Shown here piece by piece: positions 7,238-14,204 of a stretch of 26,858 bases of DNA. The DNA lies in the NCBI GenBank assembly GCA_964427895.1, contig CAYRUZ010000018.1:1-26858 (forward strand), in the 5' to 3' direction. The DNA is from CAYRUZ01 sp964427895 (GTDB lineage: Bacteria; Patescibacteriota; Gracilibacteria; Peribacterales; Peribacteraceae). The notes beneath the pieces were generated by a model. The model was not told where the DNA came from. It searched no databases and saw only the letters and a program-made list of their open reading frames with translations. The stretch's first letter is position 1, and each line of letters starts with the position of its first letter. A program made the position numbers and the translations under genes.

Positions 7238-7792
7238 TCACGCTAGCCTGGAAGCGACGAGAATGATGAATACACCCACGAAATTCAATCCCAAAGACAG
7301 AGTAGCAAACGCGCGTGGGCGCAGCGCGGAGAGACCGCCGAGGAGTGACACGCCGATCTCGTCGGGCAGAGGCGACGCGATGATGACACCCGCGATCGTA
7401 AGCAAAATCCAATGGCGCACCGCGTGCGGAACCCGTTCGTGATTGAGCGCCGCACGCAGCTTGCGAAGCGCGTAGGTCGACTGCAGGCGGACGAATTCGC
7501 GTTCGAATGCCGGCATGCGCACGAGATCGAAAATACAGATGTCACTGACGAGTGCGCCGACGGCGGCAAGCGGCGCAGCCAAAAACGGATTCACCGCTGG
7601 AGCGATTTCGATGAAAATCGCGATGGCGAACGGCGTGGTGAACCCGAAACTGAACATCAGACCGGCGATCAATACCGACGCATACCCATATCCATGAAGG
7701 TGCGCGATCCAATCGAACGCTCCCGCGTGATACAGCGCGTATGCCAGCAGGTAGCTCGCTGCGAGGAGGCACAGGCGGGGATAGTTCTTCAC
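7238..7792 (-). CDS. Polytopic membrane protein, unknown function
   Basis: This 184-residue protein has about five hydrophobic segments: near the N terminus (CLLAASYLLAYALYHAG), then SVLIAGLMFSFGFTTPFAIAIFIEIAPAV, FLAAPLAAVGALVSDICIF, ILLTIAGVIIASPLP, and a C-terminal LGLNFVGVFIILVA. A charged amphipathic stretch (REFVRLQSTYALRKLRAALNHERVPH) lies between the middle helices. I do not recognise the family; a distant DedA/SNARE-associated-like membrane protein is possible but unsupported. The open frame extends back to 8002, overlapping the divergent SLH gene. The GTG at 7790-7792 is preferred because a consensus TATAAT ends exactly six bases before it, which indicates a leaderless transcript. 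The upstream part of the frame is promoter and antisense sequence. Confidence 0.7.
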   Translation of the reverse strand: MKNYPRLCLLAASYLLAYALYHAGAFDWIAHLHGYGYASVLIAGLMFSFGFTTPFAIAIFIEIAPAVNPFLAAPLAAVGALVSDICIFDLVRMPAFEREFVRLQSTYALRKLRAALNHERVPHAVRHWILLTIAGVIIASPLPDEIGVSLLGGLSALRPRAFATLSLGLNFVGVFIILVASRLA

Positions 7793-7798
7793 ATATAT

Positions 7799-7827
7799 AT
7801 TATACAATAAATTTGTTTTATTGTCTT
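7799..7827 (-). promoter_or_regulatory. Leaderless promoter: -35 AAGACA, 17 bp, -10 TATAAT
   Basis: On the minus strand AAGACA (7822-7827), 17 bases and TATAAT (7799-7804) are followed by six bases and the GTG at 7792. The predicted transcription start falls on or next to the start codon. It sets the start of the membrane protein gene. Confidence 0.75.
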
Positions 7828-7892
7828 CTACCAGAAAACGAAGTAAACAGGAGAAACCATGGGGCGAAGGAGGATGGCGCGACAGCTGAGCG

Positions 7893-7898
7893 TATACT
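7893..7898 (+). promoter_or_regulatory. -10 box TATACT six bases before the SLH gene
   Basis: TATACT is followed by six bases and the ATG at 7905, the geometry of a leaderless transcript. A -35 box is not clear. It is divergent from the membrane-gene promoter at 7799-7827. Confidence 0.6.
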
Positions 7899-7904
7899 CG
7901 GTGC

Positions 7905-9110
7905 ATGCACCGCCTCCGCACGCTGTCCACTCTCACGCTCTGCGCCGCCCTATTCTGCGCCGCGATTGCCACGACCCACGCGACGGTGGGATGCAACGCC
8001 ATCGGCTGGGATGAACCGCACGGCGTGACCGGGTGCGAACTGTATTACCCGGCGATCCACTGGATCTATGGCGAGGACATCGCGAGCGGCGACGGCGACA
8101 CGGGCACGTACCATCCGGAACGTTTCATCAATCGCGCGGAATTCACCAAGATCACGCTGCTGGCCAGCGGCATAACCGCCGTCCAGCGATGCACGGAAGC
8201 ACCCTTCCCCGACGTGCCGAAAGACGCCTGGTTCGCGCAGTACGTGTGCGCGGCGAAAGAGCGCGGCATCATCAGCGGATTCCCGGACGGCACCTTTAAG
8301 CCCGACCAATTCGTGAATTACGCCAACGGCGCGAAGATCCTCGCCAAGACGTTCAATATTCCCATCGATTACGATGACGCGCAGTTCGATGAAACGCAGA
8401 ACATCTGGTTCCGACCGTACACGATGGCATTGCTGAACCGCGGCGCGACACCCGAGACGATCGACGCGTTCGACCAGTCGCTCACGCGCGGGGAAATGGC
8501 GGAAATGCTCTACCGGCTGAAGACGGGGCAATCCTCCATCACCAAGCAGCAACCACCCAAAGGGAGCGAGAGCTACCCCGACGACAGCGGCATGGGGTAC
8601 GAAATGCACAAGATCGAAGAGGGTATCGGGGGCCTGTATCTGAACAATGAGCCGGATCCTCCATTCGTCTTCACGGCCGAAAAACGCCGGCTCTACGGAC
8701 CGCGCAACTCCACTATGCTCCTGGAAGGATTCCGCTTCTCGCACGTGTTGCAGCACGAACGCTGCGGCGCTTCGGGATTGTACGAGCACTGTTCGCCGAC
8801 ATTCGCGGATTGGGCCGTCGGCATCTACACGACGTTCACGGCACCCAAGACGATCGAGGGGCTCTTCCTCGGGGATGACCGCTTCACGCGGTATTTCGGC
8901 GGAAAGGACGCGACCTGCTCGCGACTCGGCATCGAGGGTGAATACACCGAAATCTGCATCGTGCACTGGAGCGGGAAGAAAACGCTCGTGGTAACCTACG
9001 ACTACATCGATACGACGGTCGCCTACGCCGATCTCCCGGGCATCACGCCGACCTTCTTCGCGGACGCCATGTACGCCCGCATCCGGCGGGCGATGCAGTT
9101 TGCGGAGTGA
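7905..9110 (+). CDS. Secreted protein with three S-layer homology domains
   Basis: SLH domains attach proteins non-covalently to secondary cell-wall polymers, so this protein is probably held on the cell surface. Residues 1-27 form a signal peptide (hydrophobic TLSTLTLCAALFCAAIATTHA). Three SLH modules follow: about 34-95 (HPERFINRAEFTKITLLA), 96-158 (FPDVPKDAWFAQYVCAAKERGIISGFPDGTFKP, a textbook SLH core) and 159-207 (LTRGEMAEMLYRLKTG, with a weaker first part). The 190-residue C-terminal region (from about 215) has no family I recognise and contains several Cys and aromatic residues. The 401-residue frame starts at an ATG six bases after a TATACT box. It converges on the diacylglycerol-kinase gene with only 12 bases between the stops. 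Confidence 0.88.
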   Translation: MHRLRTLSTLTLCAALFCAAIATTHATVGCNAIGWDEPHGVTGCELYYPAIHWIYGEDIASGDGDTGTYHPERFINRAEFTKITLLASGITAVQRCTEAPFPDVPKDAWFAQYVCAAKERGIISGFPDGTFKPDQFVNYANGAKILAKTFNIPIDYDDAQFDETQNIWFRPYTMALLNRGATPETIDAFDQSLTRGEMAEMLYRLKTGQSSITKQQPPKGSESYPDDSGMGYEMHKIEEGIGGLYLNNEPDPPFVFTAEKRRLYGPRNSTMLLEGFRFSHVLQHERCGASGLYEHCSPTFADWAVGIYTTFTAPKTIEGLFLGDDRFTRYFGGKDATCSRLGIEGEYTEICIVHWSGKKTLVVTYDYIDTTVAYADLPGITPTFFADAMYARIRRAMQFAE

Positions 9111-9122
9111 CCGCGGACTGAT

Positions 9123-10049
9123 TCAGCACAGGAACCGGACGGCATTCTTCACAACGGCCAGGCTGTGGGTCTTCTGCCCCGGTTCCAGGGGAATGAAATC
9201 ACCGTCCAGGTGGAGATTCCAGGAAGGATGCGCTTCGATTTCCACCGTATCCGCGGACGACAGGTGCGTCATGTGCTTCGTCGACGTGCTCTGCAGCAGA
9301 TACAAATCCCACAGCGTGCGGACGAAGCCGAAAATCGTCAGATTGTGAAACACGAGGGCGTGCAGACCGTCGTCGTTCACTTTGAGGGATGGAACGAGCG
9401 CACGGGCCGGCGCGCGCAGGAAGAAGAGCGTGCTGTGCGCGAGCATGCTGTGGCCCGTGTTGGGAACGCGACGGCGAAGCGACACCAGCGTGCGGGGGAA
9501 CGCGAAGAGATTGCGCGCACCCGCGGCGACGTAGGCCCAAAAACCCACCGTCTGCTTGAAGTACACGTCCGCATCAATCGATACCTGCGCAAGTTGGCCG
9601 TAGCAGGCAGAAAGCAGGAAGACATGCCGGTCGTCGAGCACGCCCAGCGTCATGCCGCGCGGCTTGGCTTTCACCGCAAAGCTCAAGGCATCCTGCAGGC
9701 GCAGCGGGATGCCCAGAACGCGCGCAAGCACATTGGCCGATCCCACGGGCAGGATGCCGATTGGGCGGGCAATATCCATGCGGAACACGCACTCCGCCAC
9801 GGACCGTACCGTCCCGTCGCCGCCTGCGACGAGGATGCGCTCGGCGCCGGATGCGCGGATCTTCTCGGCGATGTCGCGCTGCGTCTCCGGCTGATTCGTC
9901 GAACGGCGGACCGTCACGATCTCGTGCTGCAGATGTCTTTCCTCGAAGAACCGCGAAATGATCGCGCGTTCGTTCTGCCACTTCGCGCCGCCCGCTCCAT
10001 GCCCCATGATGACGAGAAACGTCGGGGTGCCCCGGCGACGGCGGATCAT
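9123..10049 (-). CDS. Diacylglycerol kinase-like lipid kinase (DAGK catalytic family)
   Basis: Members phosphorylate diacylglycerol or related lipids with ATP at the membrane. The 308-residue size fits the soluble DagK/YegS/BmrU group. The nucleotide-binding motif GGDGT is at 76-80 and is followed by the glycine-rich ILPVGSANVLARVLGIP (99-115), which matches the substrate/phosphate loop (P-x-G-[ST]-x-N-x-x-A-R). The C-terminal domain ends with LHLDGDFIPLEPG, the conserved D-G-E/D region of the family. The ATG at 10047-10049 lies six bases after a TATCAT box. The exact lipid substrate is not known. The gene lies beside an SDR and opposite PgsA and a CarS-like synthase, consistent with phospholipid turnover. 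Confidence 0.88.
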   Translation of the reverse strand: MIRRRRGTPTFLVIMGHGAGGAKWQNERAIISRFFEERHLQHEIVTVRRSTNQPETQRDIAEKIRASGAERILVAGGDGTVRSVAECVFRMDIARPIGILPVGSANVLARVLGIPLRLQDALSFAVKAKPRGMTLGVLDDRHVFLLSACYGQLAQVSIDADVYFKQTVGFWAYVAAGARNLFAFPRTLVSLRRRVPNTGHSMLAHSTLFFLRAPARALVPSLKVNDDGLHALVFHNLTIFGFVRTLWDLYLLQSTSTKHMTHLSSADTVEIEAHPSWNLHLDGDFIPLEPGQKTHSLAVVKNAVRFLC

Positions 10050-10055
10050 GCTTCG

Positions 10056-10061
10056 ATGATA
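10056..10061 (-). promoter_or_regulatory. -10 box TATCAT six bases before the DAGK-like gene
   Basis: On the minus strand TATCAT is followed by six bases and ATG (10047-10049), which fits a leaderless start. The box lies in the 27-base gap after the upstream SDR gene, so the kinase may have its own promoter. Confidence 0.55.
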
Positions 10062-10076
10062 GTTGCGCGTACTGCC

Positions 10077-10757
10077 CTAATCCAGGAAATAGGCGTTTGC
10101 CTGTTCATCGAACATCAAACGGCTGTCCGCCTCGGATTCCAACAATCTGATGACATGGGCCGAAATATCGGCGGGGCTGCGCATCATCGGCCGCTTGCGG
10201 TCCAGCCCCTCCGGCGTCTCTCCTTCACGCGAAAGCGGCGTATCGACCGGTCCGGGGCAGAGCACTTTGATGGAGAATTGCGGGTAGGTCTTGGCGACGA
10301 TCTCCATCATGTCCATGACGCAACGCTTAGTGAGACCGTACAGCGACGGATTGGCCGGCAATCCCAGCGCATGCCGTGAAGACATCTGCACGATCGTCGC
10401 ATCCGGGCGCAGGTGCGGCAGAGCGTACTTGAGCACCAACCATGCCCCTCTGACGTGCGTGTCCATGAGCAGATCGAATTCTTCGACGGTGTGTTCGAGC
10501 AGCGACGCGCGACGCATTACTCCTGCGTTGTTGATGAGGATATCGACGGGACGGTCGATGGACGCGCACGCCGCACGCACTTCGTCCTCGATACGGATAT
10601 CGGCTTGCAGGGCTTTCCACCGCGGAGAAGTCGTTTCGACGGCGCGGCGTTCCACGGAAGTGACGCTTGCCCCCCGCTCGAGGAGATCGAGCGCCAGCTG
10701 CCGACCGATGCCGCTGCTCGCCCCCGTGAGGAGAACGTGCGATTCCGCTAATCGCAT
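10077..10757 (-). CDS. Short-chain dehydrogenase/reductase (classical SDR)
   Basis: This is a 226-residue Rossmann-fold NAD(P)-dependent oxidoreductase. The cofactor motif TGASSGIG is at 11-18, the structural NNAG at 76-79, and the catalytic Tyr-x3-Lys at Tyr140/Lys144, with Ser126/Ser127 in position for the catalytic serine. PGPVDTPLS after the active site is typical. The substrate is unknown; the neighbours (lipid kinase, PgsA, CarS-like, another SDR) suggest lipid or envelope metabolism but do not prove it. The ATG at 10755-10757 lies six bases after a TACAAT box. The protein is shorter than most classical SDRs (about 250) because the C-terminal part is trimmed. Confidence 0.88.
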   Translation of the reverse strand: MRLAESHVLLTGASSGIGRQLALDLLERGASVTSVERRAVETTSPRWKALQADIRIEDEVRAACASIDRPVDILINNAGVMRRASLLEHTVEEFDLLMDTHVRGAWLVLKYALPHLRPDATIVQMSSRHALGLPANPSLYGLTKRCVMDMMEIVAKTYPQFSIKVLCPGPVDTPLSREGETPEGLDRKRPMMRSPADISAHVIRLLESEADSRLMFDEQANAYFLD

Positions 10758-10763
10758 GGATCG

Positions 10764-10769
10764 ATTGTA
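10764..10769 (-). promoter_or_regulatory. -10 box TACAAT six bases before the SDR gene
   Basis: On the minus strand TACAAT (five of six consensus) is followed by six bases and the ATG at 10757. It is divergent from the pgsA -10 box at 10802-10807; the two promoters share a 56-base region. Confidence 0.6.
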
Positions 10770-10801
10770 TCCGGCTCATGGCCGTCCGCCAGCAAGCTTG
10801 C

Positions 10802-10807
10802 TACGAT
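10802..10807 (+). promoter_or_regulatory. Extended -10 box TGC-TACGAT before pgsA
   Basis: TACGAT is preceded by TGC, the extended -10 (TGn) element, and followed by six bases and the ATG at 10814. This fits a leaderless start and sets the pgsA start 12 codons inside the longest open frame. Confidence 0.6.
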
Positions 10808-10813
10808 TTGGGC

Positions 10814-11380
10814 ATGACGCTCCCGAACCTGCTCACCATCAGCCGCTTCATCCTGGCATGCATCGGGTGTGTATTTTTGCTCCTGCCGATCCCCTACCAT
10901 TACACCGTCGCGGGGGCGTTGTTCGTCGTCGCCGCGTTGACCGACTACTTCGACGGCTATATCGCTCGGCAGTACCAATCCTTCTCGCAGCTTGGCACCT
11001 TCATGGACCCGTTGGCAGACAAACTTCTCGTCTTTCTCTACTTCACGCACTTCACGCTGATCGGCATGTATCCCGAATGGCTATTTTTGGTCGTGTTGGC
11101 CCGCGATCTGTTCGTCGACGGACTGCGCAGTTACGCCGCTTCGCGCCAAATCATCGGCGGAGCGAATTCCTGGAGTAAGTGGAAGACCGCATTCCAAATG
11201 ACATCGCTGGTATTGGGCATCGCGGCGCTGGGGCTGCTGGAATTCGACATCGATCCCCAGACGCTGCGCTGGATGCCGGCCACCATCGTGTGGACGATGC
11301 TCGCGGCATTCATCTTCGGACTCATCGGCGCTGTCGCCTATTTGCGCCACTACAATTTCGTCCTGACGCGCGGCGAATGA
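10814..11380 (+). CDS. pgsA: CDP-alcohol phosphatidyltransferase, PgsA-type
   Basis: This integral membrane enzyme transfers a phosphatidyl group from CDP-diacylglycerol to an alcohol, most likely glycerol-3-phosphate, giving phosphatidylglycerol phosphate. The N terminus TLPNLLTISRF is the PgsA opening. The complete signature D-G-x2-A-R-x8-G-x3-D-x3-D is at residues 47-69 (DGYIARQYQSFSQLG followed by TFMDPLAD). Several hydrophobic helices follow, and the 188-residue length is typical. The longest frame starts at 10778, but the ATG at 10814 is preceded by an extended -10 box six bases away and matches the family start. It overlaps the CarS-like gene by four bases (ATGA), so the phosphatidyl donor and acceptor steps may be co-translated. 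Confidence 0.92.
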   Translation: MTLPNLLTISRFILACIGCVFLLLPIPYHYTVAGALFVVAALTDYFDGYIARQYQSFSQLGTFMDPLADKLLVFLYFTHFTLIGMYPEWLFLVVLARDLFVDGLRSYAASRQIIGGANSWSKWKTAFQMTSLVLGIAALGLLEFDIDPQTLRWMPATIVWTMLAAFIFGLIGAVAYLRHYNFVLTRGE

Positions 11381-11901
11381 GCATCCTGCAGACGCTCTAC
11401 GTCTTCCTGCCCGCCCTGACGGCGAACGCCGCCCCCGTGCTGTTGTCGAACGTCACACTCGTTCGGCGGTACAACCGCCCGCTGTGGACGGCCGCCTTCG
11501 GATCGCACAAAACCTGGATCGGCTTCATCGGAGGAACGATCGTTGGCGCAGCTACCGCCCTCCTTCAGTTTTTTGTGCACGGAGCACCGTTGCTGGCCGA
11601 CTTCACTGCGCCGTACGCCTCAGTGGCATCGTCCGTGGCGTGGGGAGCACTTCTGGGGGTGGGCGCGTTGACCGGAGACACCGTCAAGAGCTATTTCAAA
11701 CGCCGGCTGCGTATTCCTCCCGGAGGTGCCCTGCCCGTCATCGACGGCATGGACCACATGATCGGGGCCCTGCTGTTCACCTGGCCGCTGTACGCGCCGC
11801 CCGTTTGGCACGTCGTCGTCTTACTTGCGCTCAGCCCGCTGCTCAGCCTCGCGGCGAATTCGTTCTCGTACCTCGTCGGCTGGAAGGACAGGTGGTATTG
11901 A
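11377..11901 (+). CDS. CarS-like CDP-lipid synthase
   Basis: This is a 174-residue membrane protein with about four or five hydrophobic helices. Three motifs match the CarS-like/CdsA cytidylyltransferase group: HKTWIGFIGG (about 44-53), GDTVKSYFKRR (100-110) and PVIDGMDHMIGA (120-131). In CarS (CDP-archaeol synthase) the corresponding motifs are K-T-W-R-G, G-D-x-x-x-S-F-x-K-R-R and P-x-x-D-Q-x-D. CarS makes CDP-archaeol in archaea; bacterial homologues probably make CDP-diacylglycerol or a related CDP-lipid. The protein is shorter than classical CdsA (about 270) and closer to CarS in length and motif spacing. The ATGA overlap with pgsA supports supply of the PgsA donor substrate. The stop lies two bases from that of the convergent SDR gene. 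Confidence 0.8.
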   Translation: MSILQTLYVFLPALTANAAPVLLSNVTLVRRYNRPLWTAAFGSHKTWIGFIGGTIVGAATALLQFFVHGAPLLADFTAPYASVASSVAWGALLGVGALTGDTVKSYFKRRLRIPPGGALPVIDGMDHMIGALLFTWPLYAPPVWHVVVLLALSPLLSLAANSFSYLVGWKDRWY

Positions 11902-11903
11902 AC

Positions 11904-12680
11904 TCAGCGGGAGCGCTGCACCGACGCTGCGATGCGCGCGGCCATCATGCGCGGAATCAACCGCGTGCAGAACGTGCCGATCTTGTTCGTGAGCCCCGCT
12001 GTGACGAGGGGCCGGCCACGGAGGCAAGCGCGTATGCCCGTTCGCACAACGGAAGCCGCGTCCATCACCCCGAACCGGAACAACTGCGTCTTTTGCATGT
12101 GTGCGCGTTCGGCGAAGCCCGTGCGTGTCGGCCCGGGGCAGAGGCAGGTGACGGTGACACCGGTACCGCGCGTCTCCTCGCTGAGCGCGAGGGAGAACGA
12201 GAGCACGTAGGCCTTGGTGGCGTAATACACCGCCATCAGCGGACCCGGTTGGAACGCGGCGGTGGACGCGACGTTGAGGATGCGGCCGTTCTTCGCGCGC
12301 AGCATGGACGGGAGCACGAGGCGCGTGAGTTCGGTGAGGGTTGTAACGTTCACCTGAATCATCTGACGCTGATCCTCGAGCGACAGATCGGTGCACGGAC
12401 CGAGGGCGCCGAAACCCGCGTTATTCACGAGAAGCGACAGCGACACTCTGCGTTTTTGCAATTCATTGTAGAGTGATTGCGCGGCATGGGGCTGCGAAAG
12501 ATCACACGCGAGGACGATGCTCTGCGCCCCGTGTTTCTGCTGCAGTTCATCGGCAAGCGCCTGCAATGCATCCGTCGAACGCGCGACCAGCACCAGATCG
12601 TAGTTCATGGCGGCCAACTGCCGCGCAAACTCCGCGCCGAGTCCGCTCGAGGCGCCGGTGACGAGGGCGATGTCTTTCAC
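11904..12680 (-). CDS. Short-chain dehydrogenase/reductase (classical SDR)
   Basis: This is a 258-residue NAD(P)-dependent oxidoreductase. From the start chosen, TGASSGLG is at 8-15, NNAG at 86-89, the catalytic Ser near 139 (VAST) and the Tyr-x3-Lys pair at Tyr152/Lys156 (YYATKAY), followed by CPGPTRTGF. The pattern resembles the DltE/YqjQ-like group of SDRs; the substrate is unknown. The longest frame starts at a GTG at 12698, but a TACACT box (12687-12692) falls inside it and ends exactly six bases before the GTG at 12678-12680, which gives MKDIALVTGASSG, a normal SDR start. It is therefore probably leaderless. tRNA-Asp lies upstream on the same strand. Confidence 0.88.
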   Translation of the reverse strand: MKDIALVTGASSGLGAEFARQLAAMNYDLVLVARSTDALQALADELQQKHGAQSIVLACDLSQPHAAQSLYNELQKRRVSLSLLVNNAGFGALGPCTDLSLEDQRQMIQVNVTTLTELTRLVLPSMLRAKNGRILNVASTAAFQPGPLMAVYYATKAYVLSFSLALSEETRGTGVTVTCLCPGPTRTGFAERAHMQKTQLFRFGVMDAASVVRTGIRACLRGRPLVTAGLTNKIGTFCTRLIPRMMAARIAASVQRSR

Positions 12681-12686
12681 GGCGAA

Positions 12687-12692
12687 AGTGTA
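12687..12692 (-). promoter_or_regulatory. -10 box TACACT six bases before the second SDR
   Basis: On the minus strand TACACT is followed by six bases and GTG (12678-12680). It lies 31 bases beyond the 3' end of tRNA-Asp and supports an SDR start six codons shorter than the longest frame. Confidence 0.55.
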
Positions 12693-12722
12693 CACCACAC
12701 TGTCTCTCGCTTCTGTTATTGA

Positions 12723-12798
12723 TGGCGGGACCGACGGGACTTGAACCCGCGACCTCCCGCGTGACAGGCGGGCGCTCTAACCATTGAGCTACGGTCCC
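12723..12798 (-). tRNA. tRNA-Asp (GTC)
   Basis: A complete 76-nt cloverleaf is visible. The acceptor pairs GGGACCG with CGGTCCC, the discriminator is G, and a CCA is encoded (12723-12725). The D arm is GCTC/GAGC, the anticodon stem CCCGC/GCGGG has loop CTGTCAC with anticodon GTC (Asp), and the T arm is GCGGG-TTCAAGT-CCCGT. It lies between the second SDR gene and a remnant that repeats its 5' half (12854-12894). Confidence 0.96.
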
Positions 12799-12853
12799 AA
12801 CGTGGTGGTGATAAAGGTTCTCTGGGGTGAGCGCGGCGTTCTTTTGATTGTTC

Positions 12854-12894
12854 GCCCCGTCGAGACGGGGCTCAACCCATTGAGCTACGGTCCC
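12854..12894 (-). pseudogene. tRNA-Asp 5'-half copy with a substituted hairpin
   Basis: The acceptor 5' strand and D arm of tRNA-Asp (GGGACCGTAGCTCAATGG, then GTTGAGC) recur here; 20 bp including the flanking AA are identical (12877-12896 versus 12781-12800). In place of the anticodon arm there is a perfect GC hairpin (GCCCCGT/ACGGGGC, loop CGAG in the plus-strand reading, 12854-12871). No T arm or 3' acceptor strand follows. It is either a tRNA remnant or a tRNA-like 5' element just upstream of the intact tRNA-Asp on the same strand. Confidence 0.65.
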
Positions 12895-12970
12895 AAAAAA
12901 AGCGTCACATGCTCCGGCCGTGCCGAAGCGGACCCCACCGTACCAGGGCGCGGGACGCGCTGCAAATGCC

Positions 12971-13111
12971 TTATGCCACGATTTGGGCCTCAACCGCCAA
13001 AGCCTGTGCGACCATCAGGAACAAGCCCCCGACGATGACCCACAGAAAGGCTGCAATCCACAAATCGCGGCTTCGCTGGTGGGGCAACGGGGCACTGGTG
13101 GGGCTGCGCAT
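12971..13111 (-). CDS. 46-residue single-helix membrane protein
   Basis: This short gene reads MRSPTSAPLPHQRSRD and then a hydrophobic helix from LWIAAFLWVIVGGLFLMV, ending AQALAVEAQIVA and TAA. The basic N terminus followed by one 20-residue helix predicts an inner-membrane microprotein with its N terminus inside. It has the best promoter in the window: TTGATA (13145-13150), 16 bases, TATAAT (13123-13128). A TATATT lies exactly six bases before the ATG. It lies between the LysM/M23 gene (stop 13158) and the tRNA-Asp remnant, and has no Shine-Dalgarno. The family is not recognised. The clean promoter, start and membrane topology make it likely real despite its size. Confidence 0.65.
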   Translation of the reverse strand: MRSPTSAPLPHQRSRDLWIAAFLWVIVGGLFLMVAQALAVEAQIVA

Positions 13112-13117
13112 ACGTTG

Positions 13118-13150
13118 AATATATTATAACATATTTCCTATTTTTATCAA
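13118..13150 (-). promoter_or_regulatory. Promoter: -35 TTGATA, 16 bp, -10 TATAAT (and TATATT)
   Basis: On the minus strand TTGATA (13145-13150) and consensus TATAAT (13123-13128) are 16 bases apart. An overlapping TATATT (13118-13123) lies six bases before the ATG at 13111. It begins eight bases after the LysM/M23 stop and drives the 46-residue gene, and possibly the tRNA-Asp region beyond it. Confidence 0.8.
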
Positions 13151-13157
13151 TATCCTG

Positions 13158-14204
13158 CTACTGCAAGTAAAGCAGCGGATTACGCTTCGTGCCGTTGACG
13201 ATCACTTCGAAGTGGACGTGGATGCCGGTCGGTCCGTGCACGCGTCCGGTATTGCCCATCCACGCGATTTTCTGACCGCGCGTGACGCTGTCGCCCACGG
13301 CGACGTAGAACTCCTTGTTGTGACCGTAGAGCGTGACGAGGCCGTTGCCGTGATCGATTTCGAGCACGTTGCCGTAGCCGCCGTTCCACCCGGTATCCGC
13401 GCGGATGACGACGCCGTCCTCGGCGGCGAAGATGGGGCCGCCGCCGCGCGTCTGAATGTCGAGCGCGAGGTGGCCGTTGTGGAAGCCCTGGGTGATCTGA
13501 CAATCGGCACACGGCCACTGGAGCGCGCCGTCCGTGGGTTCATCCGTGTACGAGGGCGTGCCGGTGTACGAGGGCGAAATCACATCGGGGCGTCCCGTAG
13601 TTCCGCCTCCCGCGGGGCTCGGCGGGGTGGGGAAGGCAGGCGGACGCATCGCCAGATCGGCGCGGCCGAGGATGGGCTTGGCACCCGGAATGATCAGCTC
13701 CTGTCCGGCGAGGATGAAATCTCCCTCCAGGTGGTTCTGTTCGGCGATCACATCCGGCTCCACGCCGTAGAGTTCCGCGATGCGGGCAACCGTCTGTCCG
13801 CGGCTGACCGTGTGCAACACGCCGTTGACCGGGAGGATGACCAACTCCTGCCCCTCGGCGGGCTGCTTGTTCGGTTCGATCTTGTTCGCCCAACGGATCG
13901 TGTCCGCGCTGATGCCGTACTTCTGGGCCAACGCCTCGACCGTATCCCCTTTCGCCGCCTTGATGACAGATCCCTGCGCGAACGCGCGGCGGGACCCCTG
14001 TTTGGTGAGGGAAGAGGATTTCATGAGGAACCCGTCCTCCACGAGCAAGAACTGCGGCGTGGTCGGGGTGATGAGCTGTTCGTCCTGCGCGTACGCCTCG
14101 CGCGGAATGAAGGGCGGAAGCAGCGTGCTGCCGCAGAACATCACCACGCACATGATGCGCATGCGCAGTGAGATCCACTGGAGGGGCGGCACATACTCCG
14201 TCAT
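13158..14204 (-). CDS. Secreted LysM-M23 peptidoglycan endopeptidase
   Basis: This 348-residue protein likely binds peptidoglycan by LysM domains and cuts cross-bridges with a zinc M23 (LytM-type) domain. Residues 15-40 form a signal peptide (MRIMCVVMFCGSTLLPPFIPREAYA). LysM repeats are at about 78-124 and 130-173 (HTVSRGQTVARIAELYGVEP). A Pro/Ser/Thr linker (about 187-225) contains the short repeat SYTGTPSYT. The M23 domain (about 238-345) has His245-x3-Asp249 (HLALD) and His329-x-His331 (HVH), all the zinc ligands needed for activity. The ATG at 14202-14204 overlaps the stop of the upstream D-Ala-D-Ala carboxypeptidase gene (ATGA). An internal ATG at residue 15 would also leave a full signal peptide. 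Confidence 0.93.
   Translation of the reverse strand: MTEYVPPLQWISLRMRIMCVVMFCGSTLLPPFIPREAYAQDEQLITPTTPQFLLVEDGFLMKSSSLTKQGSRRAFAQGSVIKAAKGDTVEALAQKYGISADTIRWANKIEPNKQPAEGQELVILPVNGVLHTVSRGQTVARIAELYGVEPDVIAEQNHLEGDFILAGQELIIPGAKPILGRADLAMRPPAFPTPPSPAGGGTTGRPDVISPSYTGTPSYTDEPTDGALQWPCADCQITQGFHNGHLALDIQTRGGGPIFAAEDGVVIRADTGWNGGYGNVLEIDHGNGLVTLYGHNKEFYVAVGDSVTRGQKIAWMGNTGRVHGPTGIHVHFEVIVNGTKRNPLLYLQ

Noticed and set aside
7793..8002. The longer start (8002) for the membrane protein at 7238-7792
   Set aside because: The extra part overlaps the divergent SLH gene and covers a consensus promoter. The GTG six bases after TATAAT fits better.
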